A stretch of DNA of 64,000 nucleotides from Nonomuraea rubra (GTDB taxonomy: Bacteria; Actinomycetota; Actinomycetes; Streptosporangiales; Streptosporangiaceae). The notes below the pieces were generated by a model. The model was not told the origin of the DNA. It worked only from the letters and a program-made list of their open reading frames with translations, and searched no databases. Location of the stretch: positions 11,577,001 to 11,641,000 of the forward strand of contig NZ_JACHMI010000001.1 in the NCBI RefSeq assembly GCF_014207985.1, in the 5' to 3' direction. Each line of letters starts with the position of its first letter. Positions within the stretch are counted from its first letter, which is position 1. This document shows, one piece after another, positions 51,183-58,318 of the stretch. Both the position numbers and the translations under genes were made by a program.

Positions 51183-51929
51183 CTACGCCGGGACGTCCTG
51201 GGCCGGCCGGCAGGTGCGGCACGGCCGGTAGCCCGCCGCGCGTGCCTGGGCGAGGCTGCGGAACCCGTGCCGGTGCGCCGCCGTGATGCGCCGCGCGTTG
51301 TGGCAGGTCGGAAAGCACACCACCCCGGTCGTGTCGCTGGCCAGGTAGAACACCCGCTCCCCCGCCAACGCCCGCACCCGCTCCAGATCCACCCCTTCCT
51401 CGATCAGCAACCGCTCCTTGGCCGGCGAGCCGAACACGTAGTCGCCCACCATCCCGTCCGACCGGGTGACCCGGTGGCAGGGGATGAGCAGCGGCACCGG
51501 GTTCCGCCCGAGCGCGGTCCCGACGGCCCGTACGGCCCTGGGGCGCCCGATGCGGGCGGCGATCCAGGCGTAGGGCCGAACCTCGCCGCGCGGAATCTCC
51601 CGCGCCGCCTCCAGGACCGAACGCTGGAAGGGGCTCAGCCCGCGCAGGTCGAGCCGCAGCCCTCCCAGGCGGCCGGTGCGCAGGGCGGGCAGCAGCCCGG
51701 CGGGCGGGCGGGCGGCCGGCAGCAGCGGGCGGCCGAAGCGTTCCCTGAACGCCTGCGCGAAGCCCTCTCCCGCGTGCACATAGGCCACACCCTGATCGGT
51801 GTACGCCACGGCCAGCTCCCCGATCGGTGCCGGCACGCGGACCCAGCGGGCCGCGATCCGTTCGAGCAGGCTCTCCGGCGGCTCCACGGCGAGTGCCGCG
51901 AGTCCGGTGAGCAGGGGATCCTGAGTCAT
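51183..51929 (-). CDS. Methylated-DNA-cysteine S-methyltransferase with C-terminal Ada zinc domain
   Basis: A 248-aa repair protein. The N-terminal 185 residues are an O6-alkylguanine-DNA alkyltransferase (FQRSVLEAAREIPRGEVRPY, AVGTALGRNPVPLLIPCHRV with acceptor C151). The C-terminal ~50 residues are an Ada-type zinc domain (TGVVCFPTC, AAGYRPCRTCRP: C205, C209, C237, C240), with C205 equivalent to the phosphotriester-methyl acceptor of Ada. In Escherichia coli Ada the zinc domain is N-terminal and followed by an AraC HTH, so here the order is reversed and the HTH is missing. Its ATG overlaps the sigma factor stop by 4 bp. Confidence 0.88.
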   Translation of the reverse strand: MTQDPLLTGLAALAVEPPESLLERIAARWVRVPAPIGELAVAYTDQGVAYVHAGEGFAQAFRERFGRPLLPAARPPAGLLPALRTGRLGGLRLDLRGLSPFQRSVLEAAREIPRGEVRPYAWIAARIGRPRAVRAVGTALGRNPVPLLIPCHRVTRSDGMVGDYVFGSPAKERLLIEEGVDLERVRALAGERVFYLASDTTGVVCFPTCHNARRITAAHRHGFRSLAQARAAGYRPCRTCRPAQDVPA

Positions 51930-52513
51930 CGGGCACCTCCTAGTACGCGTAGCCGCCTCAGCCCCCTGGACACGTGCGACTTGACCGTGCCCTGGGGGAT
52001 CTTCAGCACGGTGGCGATCTCGCTGACCGGCAGGTCCACGACGTGGCGCAGCACGACCGCGGCCCGCTGCTCGTCGGGGAGCTGTCCCAGCAGCGCGGCC
52101 AGTTCGTCGCCGGTCTCGCGGCGGACGGCGGCCGCCTCGACGTCCTCGCCGGGGTCGGCCTCGTCCAGCGGCTCCTCGACCAGGTCGGTCGGCGGCCTGC
52201 GGGACTTGGCGCGGGCGCAGTTGCGCCAGACGTTCATGAGGATCGTCATCAGCCAGGCCCGCGGCTGCAGCCCGGCGAGGCGCTCGGGCGAGTACCCGGA
52301 CAGGGCCCGGTACGCGCGCAGGAACGCCTCCGCCGTGTAGTCCTCGGCGTCGGCCCAGCGCCCGGTCAGCCGCAGCGCGGTCGAGAAGACCAGGCCGCGG
52401 TAGGCGCCGTACAGCTCGGCGAACCCCTCGTCGAGGTCGTCGAGCAGCGCCTTGCGCACCGGGTCGGGACAGTCGGTTTCCACCACGTTCTCTACAACAC
52501 CGCAGGACGGCAT
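51926..52513 (-). CDS. ECF-type RNA polymerase sigma factor
   Basis: A 195-aa ECF sigma factor. Region 2 is LVFSTALRLTGRWADAEDYTAEAFLRAYRAL with PRAWLMTILMNVWRN following. Region 4 is LPDEQRAAVVLRHVVDLPVSEIATVLKIPQGTVKSHVSRGLRRL. The start is uncertain: ATG at 52513 has no ribosome site, and a GTG at 52486 or leaderless initiation is possible. It is translationally coupled to the alkyltransferase gene, so the sigma factor may autoregulate a DNA-damage response. No anti-sigma gene is adjacent. Confidence 0.88.
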   Translation of the reverse strand: MPSCGVVENVVETDCPDPVRKALLDDLDEGFAELYGAYRGLVFSTALRLTGRWADAEDYTAEAFLRAYRALSGYSPERLAGLQPRAWLMTILMNVWRNCARAKSRRPPTDLVEEPLDEADPGEDVEAAAVRRETGDELAALLGQLPDEQRAAVVLRHVVDLPVSEIATVLKIPQGTVKSHVSRGLRRLRVLGGAR

Positions 52514-52562
52514 CCGGTTGCACGCGGAAGCACCGCGAAGCGGGATCCGGTCGCACGCGAAA

Positions 52563-52594
52563 GGCCCGCGTTCCCCGGCTGGGGAACGCGGGCC
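52563..52594 (-). terminator. Strong terminator after sseC
   Basis: A perfect 14-bp stem with left arm GGCCCGCGTTCCCC on the + strand and a GGCT loop. Read on the - strand it is followed by TTTCGCG. It separates the sulfur operon from the downstream sigma/alkyltransferase operon. Confidence 0.85.
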
Positions 52595-52607
52595 TCCACG
52601 CGGATGC

Positions 52608-52913
52608 TCAGACGGCCACCGCGAGCTGGGCGACCTCGCCCAGCTTGGCCTCCACCTGCACGTCCCTGGTGACGCCGCCGCCCGCGATGATGCGGACGGT
52701 CCAGTCGCCGGGAGCGGCGAAGAAGCGGAAGACGCCGTCCTCGGAGACCACGACCTCGCCGGTGAACTCACCGGAGTGGTCGAGCAGTCGTGCGTACGCC
52801 GTGCCGGCGCCGGTGACGACGCCCTGGATCACGGCCTGGTTGGTCAGATCGATCCCAGCGGGCAGCGCGACGGTCTGCTCCGGCGCGCCGCAACCCTGTG
52901 CTGCAGCCGACAT
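52608..52913 (-). CDS. sseC: SseC-family (DUF1416) protein
   Basis: A 101-aa DUF1416 protein equivalent to mycobacterial SseC, always found directly behind a thiosulfate sulfurtransferase. The N-terminal CGAPEQ and the following beta-sandwich stretch (QGVVTGAGTAYARLLDHSGEFTGEVVVSEDGVFRF) are typical. The exact role is unknown, but a link to sulfur transfer is suggested by the constant pairing. The start shares a base with the sulfurtransferase stop (TGATG overlap), so the two are coupled. Confidence 0.9.
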   Translation of the reverse strand: MSAAAQGCGAPEQTVALPAGIDLTNQAVIQGVVTGAGTAYARLLDHSGEFTGEVVVSEDGVFRFFAAPGDWTVRIIAGGGVTRDVQVEAKLGEVAQLAVAV

Positions 52914-53752
52914 CAGCGGGCCTCCCCCAGCTCGATCGGCACGCCCACGAGCGAGCCGTACTCGGTCCACGAACCGTCGTAGTTCTTCACGTTGGACTGC
53001 TCCAGCAGCTCGTGCAGCACGAACCAGGTGTGCGCCGAGCGCTCGCCGATGCGGCAGTACGCGATGGTGTCCTTGCCGAAGTCGACGCCGGCCTCCTGGT
53101 AGAGGGTGCGCAGGTCGTCGTCGGACTTGAAGGTGCCGTCGTCGTTCGCGGCCTTGGACCACGGGATGTTGCGGGCGGTGGGCACGTGGCCGCCGCGCTG
53201 CGCCTGCTCCTGCGGGAGGTGGGCGGGGGCGAGCAGCTTGCCGGTGAACTCGTCGGGCGAGCGCACGTCCACCAGGTTGAGCTTGCCGATGGCCGACACC
53301 ACGTCGTCGCGGAAGGCGCGGATGGCGCTGTCCTGCTCCTGGGCGACGTACTGGGTCTTGGCCCGCTGCGGCACGTCCTTCACCAGCTCGCGCGAGTCGA
53401 GCTCCCACTTCTTGCGCCCGCCGTCGAGCAGCTTCACGTTCTCGTGGCCGTACAGCTTGAAGTACCAGTACGCGTAGGCGGCGAACCAGTTGTTGTTCCC
53501 GCCGTACAGCACCACGGTGTCATCGTTGGCAATGCCGCGGTCGGACAGCAGCGCCTCGAAACCGGTCTTGTCCACGAAGTCGCGGCGCACAGGGTCCTGC
53601 AGGTCGTTACGCCAGTCGACCTTCACGGCACCACGGATGTGGCCCTTGTCGTAGGCGCTGACGTCCTCGTCGACCTCGACGAGGACGACTCCGGGGGTGT
53701 CGAGGTTGGCCTCGACCCAGTCGGCGTCCACCAGGGCGGCGGAGCGGCTCAT
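52913..53752 (-). CDS. Thiosulfate sulfurtransferase (rhodanese, CysA/SseA type)
   Basis: A 279-aa two-domain rhodanese that moves a sulfane sulfur from thiosulfate to cyanide or a thiol acceptor. The N-terminal inactive domain contains LVEVDEDVSAYDKGHIRGAV. The C-terminal domain holds the catalytic Cys in AYCRIGERSAHTWFVL, with the CRIGERS loop. The family is called CysA2/CysA3 in mycobacteria, unrelated to the sulfate-transport ATPase of the same name. It overlaps both neighbours by 1-4 bp and is expressed behind a Cys-rich leader peptide. Confidence 0.93.
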   Translation of the reverse strand: MSRSAALVDADWVEANLDTPGVVLVEVDEDVSAYDKGHIRGAVKVDWRNDLQDPVRRDFVDKTGFEALLSDRGIANDDTVVLYGGNNNWFAAYAYWYFKLYGHENVKLLDGGRKKWELDSRELVKDVPQRAKTQYVAQEQDSAIRAFRDDVVSAIGKLNLVDVRSPDEFTGKLLAPAHLPQEQAQRGGHVPTARNIPWSKAANDDGTFKSDDDLRTLYQEAGVDFGKDTIAYCRIGERSAHTWFVLHELLEQSNVKNYDGSWTEYGSLVGVPIELGEAR

Positions 53753-54162
53753 TTGGATACCTCCATGTTGGCGGCGGGCAGTAGTCGGCGAATGAGCAGG
53801 TACGTTTCGCAGCCGAGGCAGAATCCGAAGGCTGCGTTGAGGAAGGCGGCGAGGAGAGCCGCGGCCGTGGCCGCGAGGGCCAGCGGGGTGATCCCGGCAG
53901 CGAACCCGACCAGGCCGACGACCGCGAAGGCCAGCCCTACCCCCTGCGCGAAGCGGGGCGGACGGGCATCCTCGGTCTCCGTTGGATCGCTCCGAACGAG
54001 CACCTTGAAGAGCATCGCGTACGGCGAGCGCCGGTGCGCCCCGAGCGCGAAGACCACCACCTGGGCGGCGAGCAGCCAGAAGCTCTCCGTCACCAGGACG
54101 GAGACCAGGACCAGGGTGGTGATGGCCGCGCCGAAGCGCAGCGCTCTAGGATCGGCACGCAT
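53749..54162 (-). CDS. DUF4395-family membrane protein
   Basis: A 137-aa membrane protein with three to four hydrophobic segments (about residues 10-28, 29-45, 70-92, 95-115). The C-terminal FGFCLGCETYLLIRRLLP with a CxxC pair is the family hallmark. DUF4395 proteins occur in actinomycete sulfur clusters and may transport or bind a sulfur species. It is translationally coupled to the sulfurtransferase (ATGA) and is the first structural gene after the leader peptide. Confidence 0.9.
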   Translation of the reverse strand: MRADPRALRFGAAITTLVLVSVLVTESFWLLAAQVVVFALGAHRRSPYAMLFKVLVRSDPTETEDARPPRFAQGVGLAFAVVGLVGFAAGITPLALAATAAALLAAFLNAAFGFCLGCETYLLIRRLLPAANMEVSK

Positions 54163-54220
54163 CGCGGGATGCTCCTGAAGGGTCGATTGGGGCGGATCAC
54201 AGGTCCGCGCGAGATCGTCC

Positions 54221-54304
54221 TCAGGCAGCGCGACAGAGCGCGGTGGCGACGCGGCAGAAATCAACCGCGCGCCGCTTCGTCAGCAGCTCTGTCGATGGGT
54301 TCAT
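54221..54304 (-). CDS. Cysteine-type leader peptide (27 aa, CRVATALCR)
   Basis: The ATG at 54304 opens a 27-residue frame whose second half reads RRAVDFCRVATALCRAA, with two Cys codons at residues 17 and 24. This is the actinobacterial putative leader peptide pattern found ahead of sulfur-metabolism operons, where ribosome stalling at Cys codons when cysteinyl-tRNA is scarce is thought to expose the downstream ribosome site. It ends 59 bp before the DUF4395 start and is too short for routine ORF callers. Confidence 0.8.
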   Translation of the reverse strand: MNPSTELLTKRRAVDFCRVATALCRAA

Positions 54305-54382
54305 GGCGACGACACTACTCGGCGTCTCGTCATCTGTCACATCTCGTCCGGTTGGTGAGACAACTTGTGAGACGGGTCACAC

Positions 54383-54802
54383 TCACGAGTCCGGTACGGC
54401 CTGCGCCAGAGCGGCCAGCACGTCGGCCTTGCGCGGCTGCCCGGCGGCCTGCTTGACGATGCCGCCCGCCGCGTCGAGCACCAGCACGGTCGGGGTGCGG
54501 GTGATGCCGAGCCGGCGTACGAGGTCGAGCCGGGACTCGGCGTCGATCTCGACGTGGCCGACCCCGGGCACGAGCGCGCTCACGTCGGCCAGGACCCGCC
54601 GGGTGGCCCGGCAGGGCTGGCAGAACGCGGTCGAGAACTGCACCAGGGTGGCCCTCGCCCCCAGCCCCGAGCCGAGGTCGTCGGCGGACAGCCGGTCGCC
54701 GCCGGCCTCGTGCACGCGTCCGTCGCGGCGCAACCGGACCACCCCGATCACCGTTCCGAGCGCCAGCGTCGCCAGCGCCACCCACAAGCCTGTCACCGTC
54801 AT
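54383..54802 (-). CDS. Thioredoxin-fold protein, membrane-anchored
   Basis: A 139-aa protein with an N-terminal transmembrane helix (about residues 3-20) and a thioredoxin domain containing TLVQFSTAFCQPCRATRR (CxxC near residue 62) and cis-Pro in ITRTPTVLVLD. It probably keeps sulfur-transfer or exported proteins reduced at the membrane. Start choice is weak: ATG 54802 is used, but TTG at 54814 or a GTG at 54796 also fits. It lies upstream of the leader peptide on the same strand. Confidence 0.85.
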   Translation of the reverse strand: MTVTGLWVALATLALGTVIGVVRLRRDGRVHEAGGDRLSADDLGSGLGARATLVQFSTAFCQPCRATRRVLADVSALVPGVGHVEIDAESRLDLVRRLGITRTPTVLVLDAAGGIVKQAAGQPRKADVLAALAQAVPDS

Positions 54803-54860
54803 CCCCTGGTGCAACCGCGCGGGCGGCCCGTTCGCTTCCCGAAGCGCGCGGGCGACCGCT

Positions 54861-55748
54861 TCACTTCCCGCGGGCCGTGGGCGGCACGGGCACCTGGACG
54901 AGCAGCTTCCCGGCCGTGTCCACGATCTCGAACCTGGCGATCTCCTTGAGGCTCATCGCCGTCCCGAAGCGGAAGATCTTCCCGGTCTCGTAGTCCGCGC
55001 GCCGCACGACCCAGCTGTCCGAACGTTCCTGCCGCCCGTCCACGCCGACCACGACGACCAGGCAGTCGGTGCCCACCGGCACCCCGGTGACCTGCACGCC
55101 GAGCTCCGAGCCCGTGGCCGCCGGCCGGACGAGCACGGTGGCGTAGTACTCCTCGGCCTTGTTCTCGCCGGGGAACGCGACCTCGTCCGCCCTGGCGGGC
55201 TTCGAGGTGGGCCGGATCTGGGCGTCCGTGGCGCTCTCGGGCGCCGGGCTCCGGGAGGCCTGGCTCCTCGGGGAGGCCGACGCGGCGCTCTGGGAGTCCT
55301 CCGCGGGGCTCTTCGACCTGGCCTTCTCGTCGTAGGTCTCGTAGCCCTGGTCCCGCATGACCTCGGGCGCCTGCGAAGCGACGGGCACGGGTGCCTGCGC
55401 CGACGTCGTCTCGCTCCCTGAACCGGTCTGGATCGCCGTCCACACCGTGCCGCCGACCACCAGCACCGCCGCGGCCGCGACCAGGGACATCAGGGCGCGG
55501 CCGCGCCTGGTCCGCTTGACGCGGTCGTTCAGCAGCCGGTCGAGCACCTGGCGCGGAGGGCTGGCCACCAGCTCCACGTCGCGCTCCGACACCTTGCCCA
55601 GGAACGCGCCGACTCCCTCCAGCTCCAGCAGCTCGGCGCCGCACGCCTCGCAGGTCGCCAGGTGGTGGTCGATCTCCGCCGCCTCTTCCGGATCCAGCGC
55701 GCCCAGCGCGTGCGCGCCCAGTGAGATCCGGACCTCCTCGCACGTCAT
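54861..55748 (-). CDS. Zinc-finger anti-sigma factor with extracytoplasmic domain
   Basis: A 295-aa membrane protein. The N-terminal ~70 residues are an anti-sigma zinc-finger domain (HHLATCEACGAEL; HxxxCxxC). A transmembrane helix lies near residues 88-107. The extracytoplasmic part has a Ser/Pro/Ala-rich linker and a C-terminal beta domain (YYATVLVRPAATGSELGVQV) that may sense an envelope signal. Its ATG shares a base with the ECF sigma stop (TGATG overlap), so the two form a sigma/anti-sigma pair. Confidence 0.92.
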   Translation of the reverse strand: MTCEEVRISLGAHALGALDPEEAAEIDHHLATCEACGAELLELEGVGAFLGKVSERDVELVASPPRQVLDRLLNDRVKRTRRGRALMSLVAAAAVLVVGGTVWTAIQTGSGSETTSAQAPVPVASQAPEVMRDQGYETYDEKARSKSPAEDSQSAASASPRSQASRSPAPESATDAQIRPTSKPARADEVAFPGENKAEEYYATVLVRPAATGSELGVQVTGVPVGTDCLVVVVGVDGRQERSDSWVVRRADYETGKIFRFGTAMSLKEIARFEIVDTAGKLLVQVPVPPTARGK

Positions 55749-56260
55749 CACGGTGCCAGCCCCCGTTCCTCGAGCGCCAGCTTGAGCGCGCGCAACGCGT
55801 AGTACGTGCGGGACTTCACCGTGCCCGGCGGTATGCCCAGCGTCGCCGACGCCTCCTTCACCGATCGCCCCCGGTAGTAGACCTCCAGCAGCACCTCCCG
55901 GTGCTCCGCCCGCAGCGCCGCCAGCGCCTCGGCCACGGCCCACGACTCGACCGCGCGTTCCAGCTCGTCGTCGGCCGGCAGGACCGCCAGCGCCTCGTCG
56001 CCCGTCTCGGGCGGCCTGGCCTTCTTGGCGCGGTGCTGGTCCACGACGAGATTACGGGCCACCGTGAACAGCCACGCGCGGATGGGCCTGCCGGACATCG
56101 CCTCGGGATGCCGCCAGGCCCGCAACAGCGTTTCCTGCACGACGTCCTCGGCCCGCCCGGAGTCACCGGTCAGTCGCAGAACGTAGCCGTAGAGGGGCCC
56201 GGCATGCTCGTCGAAGAGGGTCTTCACGAGTTCCTCGTCGGCGGTCCCGGCTGTGCTCAC
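55748..56260 (-). CDS. ECF sigma factor
   Basis: A 170-aa ECF sigma factor. Region 2 includes LFDEHAGPLYGYVLRLTGDSGRAEDVVQETLLRAWRH and PIRAWLFTVARNLVVDQHR. Region 4 includes LRAEHREVLLEVYYRGRSVKEASATLGIPPGTVKSRTYYALRAL. The start is GTG at 56260. It is followed by, and coupled to, the membrane anti-sigma factor that should hold it inactive. The regulon cannot be read from this window. Confidence 0.93.
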   Translation of the reverse strand: MSTAGTADEELVKTLFDEHAGPLYGYVLRLTGDSGRAEDVVQETLLRAWRHPEAMSGRPIRAWLFTVARNLVVDQHRAKKARPPETGDEALAVLPADDELERAVESWAVAEALAALRAEHREVLLEVYYRGRSVKEASATLGIPPGTVKSRTYYALRALKLALEERGLAP

Positions 56261-56297
56261 GCCCTCATCACGTACGGCAGGCGAGAGCGGTTCAATC

Positions 56298-56963
56298 TCA
56301 TCCACGAATCGGCACGTCAGACGCCTCGGCCGAGAACTCCAGCCCCTCGGCCACACTCTTGACGCCGGTCACCCTCACGTCGAAGGGCAGCTTGCCCTGG
56401 AACGGGATGGTGTAGGAGACCAGCTGGGCGACCTGGTCGGGGACGCCCTCGATCTTCTCGGCCTGGATCTTGATCCCCCCATCGGCGAGCACCACCCGCA
56501 TCTCGGCGTTGAACCGCACCTTGTTCGCCCCCAACGTGACCTCGCCCGACGCCGTGAGCCGCCGCCCGTTCCCGCCGATCTTGACGCCCTGGGGGGCGTA
56601 CTTGTCGATCGTGGCCCTGGTGAGGGTGCCGCTGACGGTCACGCGACCGGCCCGGATGTCGGGTCTGTTCTGGATGATGTCGGCCAGGGGGGCCGTCACG
56701 TCGTAGGCGGCGCCCCGCAGGTTCTTCACCGGCACATCGCCGTACGTGAACGTGCCGAGATTGAACCGTACCTCTGGATAGTGCCCGGAGACGGCCTGAG
56801 TGAGAAATGGGATGCCCTCAATTGTCACGGTCGGGGTACCGGAGAGATCGGCCGTCGCCGCGATGCGGTTCGCCAGATCGCGCTCGACGCCGGCCACGGC
56901 GACCCGATCGACGGCGACAAGGAGAATGACGAGCACGATCAGAAAGACGATCAGCTTGCGCAT
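56298..56963 (-). CDS. DUF2993 (LmeA-like) exported lipid-binding protein
   Basis: A 221-aa protein with one N-terminal transmembrane or signal segment (about residues 3-20) and a DUF2993 domain: RDLANRIAATADLSGTPTVTIEGIPFLTQAVSGHYPEV, DVPVKNLRGAAYDVTAPLADI and IPFQGKLPFDVRVTGVK. DUF2993 resembles bacterial TULIP lipid-binding proteins; the mycobacterial member LmeA acts in lipomannan maturation. In this organism the lipid is unknown. It lies 38 bp upstream of the ECF sigma gene on the same strand. Confidence 0.88.
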   Translation of the reverse strand: MRKLIVFLIVLVILLVAVDRVAVAGVERDLANRIAATADLSGTPTVTIEGIPFLTQAVSGHYPEVRFNLGTFTYGDVPVKNLRGAAYDVTAPLADIIQNRPDIRAGRVTVSGTLTRATIDKYAPQGVKIGGNGRRLTASGEVTLGANKVRFNAEMRVVLADGGIKIQAEKIEGVPDQVAQLVSYTIPFQGKLPFDVRVTGVKSVAEGLEFSAEASDVPIRG

Positions 56964-57047
56964 GGAGCTCCCTGTCTCGAGCGGGGGATCAAGAGACTAC
57001 CGACTGGCATCCTCATTCCCCCGCGAAGCGGCCACTCACCTGACCGC

Positions 57048-57299
57048 TCACCCACCGGCGAAAGGCGGGAGCACCTCCACGGTCGCGCCCTCGCCGAGGA
57101 TCACCTCGCCGTGGGGGCGCTTGCCGACCGGGGAGCCGTCCACGAGGAACGAGCATCGTTGCACGACCCGTGCCAGCTCTGACCGATTTCGTGTGATTTT
57201 CGTCATGAGTTCACCAAGAGTGACCGCTTCGAACGGTTCCTCGGCCACTCCTGCCGCTTCCTTGGCGGCCGCCCAATAACGCACCTTTCCCATGGCCAT
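57048..57299 (-). CDS. MoaD/ThiS-family ubiquitin-like sulfur carrier
   Basis: An 83-aa beta-grasp protein ending in PPFAGG, the Gly-Gly tail that is adenylated and thiocarboxylated. KVRYWAAAKEAAG at the N-terminus and GEVILGEGATVEVLPPFAGG at the end are typical MoaD. It would deliver sulfur for molybdopterin synthesis or another thio-transfer. The ATG at 57299 (GAGG 6-7 bases upstream) is used; the second Met is an alternative. No MoaE or MoeB partner is next to it. Confidence 0.88.
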   Translation of the reverse strand: MAMGKVRYWAAAKEAAGVAEEPFEAVTLGELMTKITRNRSELARVVQRCSFLVDGSPVGKRPHGEVILGEGATVEVLPPFAGG

Positions 57300-57475
57300 G
57301 CCGTACCTCACAATCCTTTCCGCACTATTGTGCGTCGCCCTTAACGAGCTTGTTCCAGGAGACGCGCTGTTCACCTGCTGGACGCGCAATGGACGCGACT
57401 TACTCGTGGGATATCCTCGCCTACAGGACCTGGGCGACGTAGCCCCCGGGTCCTTGCGTGTTTGAGGAGGCCGTA

Positions 57476-58168
57476 ATGAGCAACCTGCTCCTGCTGACCA
57501 ACGCCCTCGAGCCGTCTGCCGAGGTGCTACCGGCGCTGGGGTTGTTGCTCCACTCGGTCAGGGTCGCCCCGGCGGAGGCGTCCGCCCTCATCGACGCCCC
57601 TCCCGCCGACGCCGTCATCGTGGACGCGCGCAAGGAGCTGGCGCAGGCCAAGAGCCTGTGCCGGTTGATCCGCACCACCGGCATCGACTGCCCCCTCCTG
57701 GTGATCGTGACCGAGGGCGGGCTGGCCGCGATGACCGCCGAGTGGGGCGTGGACGACGTGCTGCTCGACAGCGCAGGGCCGGCCGAGGTGGAGGCCCGGC
57801 TGCGCATGGCCACCGGCCGGATCTCGCAGGCCGCGACGGAGGAGGTCCCCGACGAGATCCGCAGCGGCGACCTGTCGATCGACGAGGCCACCTACACCGC
57901 GCGGCTGCGCGGCCGCGTGCTCGACCTCACGTTCAAGGAGTTCGAGCTGCTCAAGTACCTCGCCCAGCACCCGGGCAGGGTCTTCACCCGCGCCCAGCTC
58001 CTCCAGGAGGTCTGGGGCTACGACTACTTCGGCGGCACCAGGACGGTCGACGTGCACGTGCGGCGGCTGCGCGCGAAGCTCGGCACGGAGTACGAGTCGC
58101 TGATCGGCACAGTGCGCAACGTCGGCTACCGCTTCGTGCCCGACCGCGCCGACGCCGCCAACGTCTGA
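57476..58168 (+). CDS. glnR: GlnR, global nitrogen regulator
   Basis: The orphan OmpR-type regulator of nitrogen metabolism in actinomycetes. The 230-aa sequence is very close to recalled Streptomyces Gln[42 protein letters not shown], and the winged helix [24 protein letters not shown] with [16 protein letters not shown]. The receiver keeps D50 but lacks the acidic pocket next to it (TNA instead of EDE), so it is an atypical receiver not phosphorylated by a partner kinase. GAGGAGG precedes the ATG. Four 14-bp repeats overlap its 3' end. Confidence 0.95.
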   Translation: MSNLLLLTNALEPSAEVLPALGLLLHSVRVAPAEASALIDAPPADAVIVDARKELAQAKSLCRLIRTTGIDCPLLVIVTEGGLAAMTAEWGVDDVLLDSAGPAEVEARLRMATGRISQAATEEVPDEIRSGDLSIDEATYTARLRGRVLDLTFKEFELLKYLAQHPGRVFTRAQLLQEVWGYDYFGGTRTVDVHVRRLRAKLGTEYESLIGTVRNVGYRFVPDRADAANV

Positions 58169-58220
58169 TCGACAGCACCTGATTGACAGCGCCCGATTGA
58201 CAGCGCCCGATTGACAGCGG
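58165..58220 (+). repeat. Four perfect-period 14-bp tandem repeats at the glnR 3' end
   Basis: Units start at 58165, 58179, 58193 and 58207, each close to CTGATTGACAGCGC or CCGATTGACAGCGC with 1-3 substitutions. The first unit overlaps the glnR stop. TTGACA occurs in three of the units. Confidence 0.9.
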
Positions 58221-58318
58221 GTTCCCGCTGCGCTCCACTGATGTGACAGATAGTCGTACGCGCCGTTTCGCGTCTGTCATGTCGAGGACACCGCCGTCCT
58301 GAAGGGGGTGGTGTCCGG

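Noticed and set aside
58165..58220. CRISPR-like repeat array
   Set aside because: Units are 14 bp and directly adjacent without spacers, and no cas genes are present.
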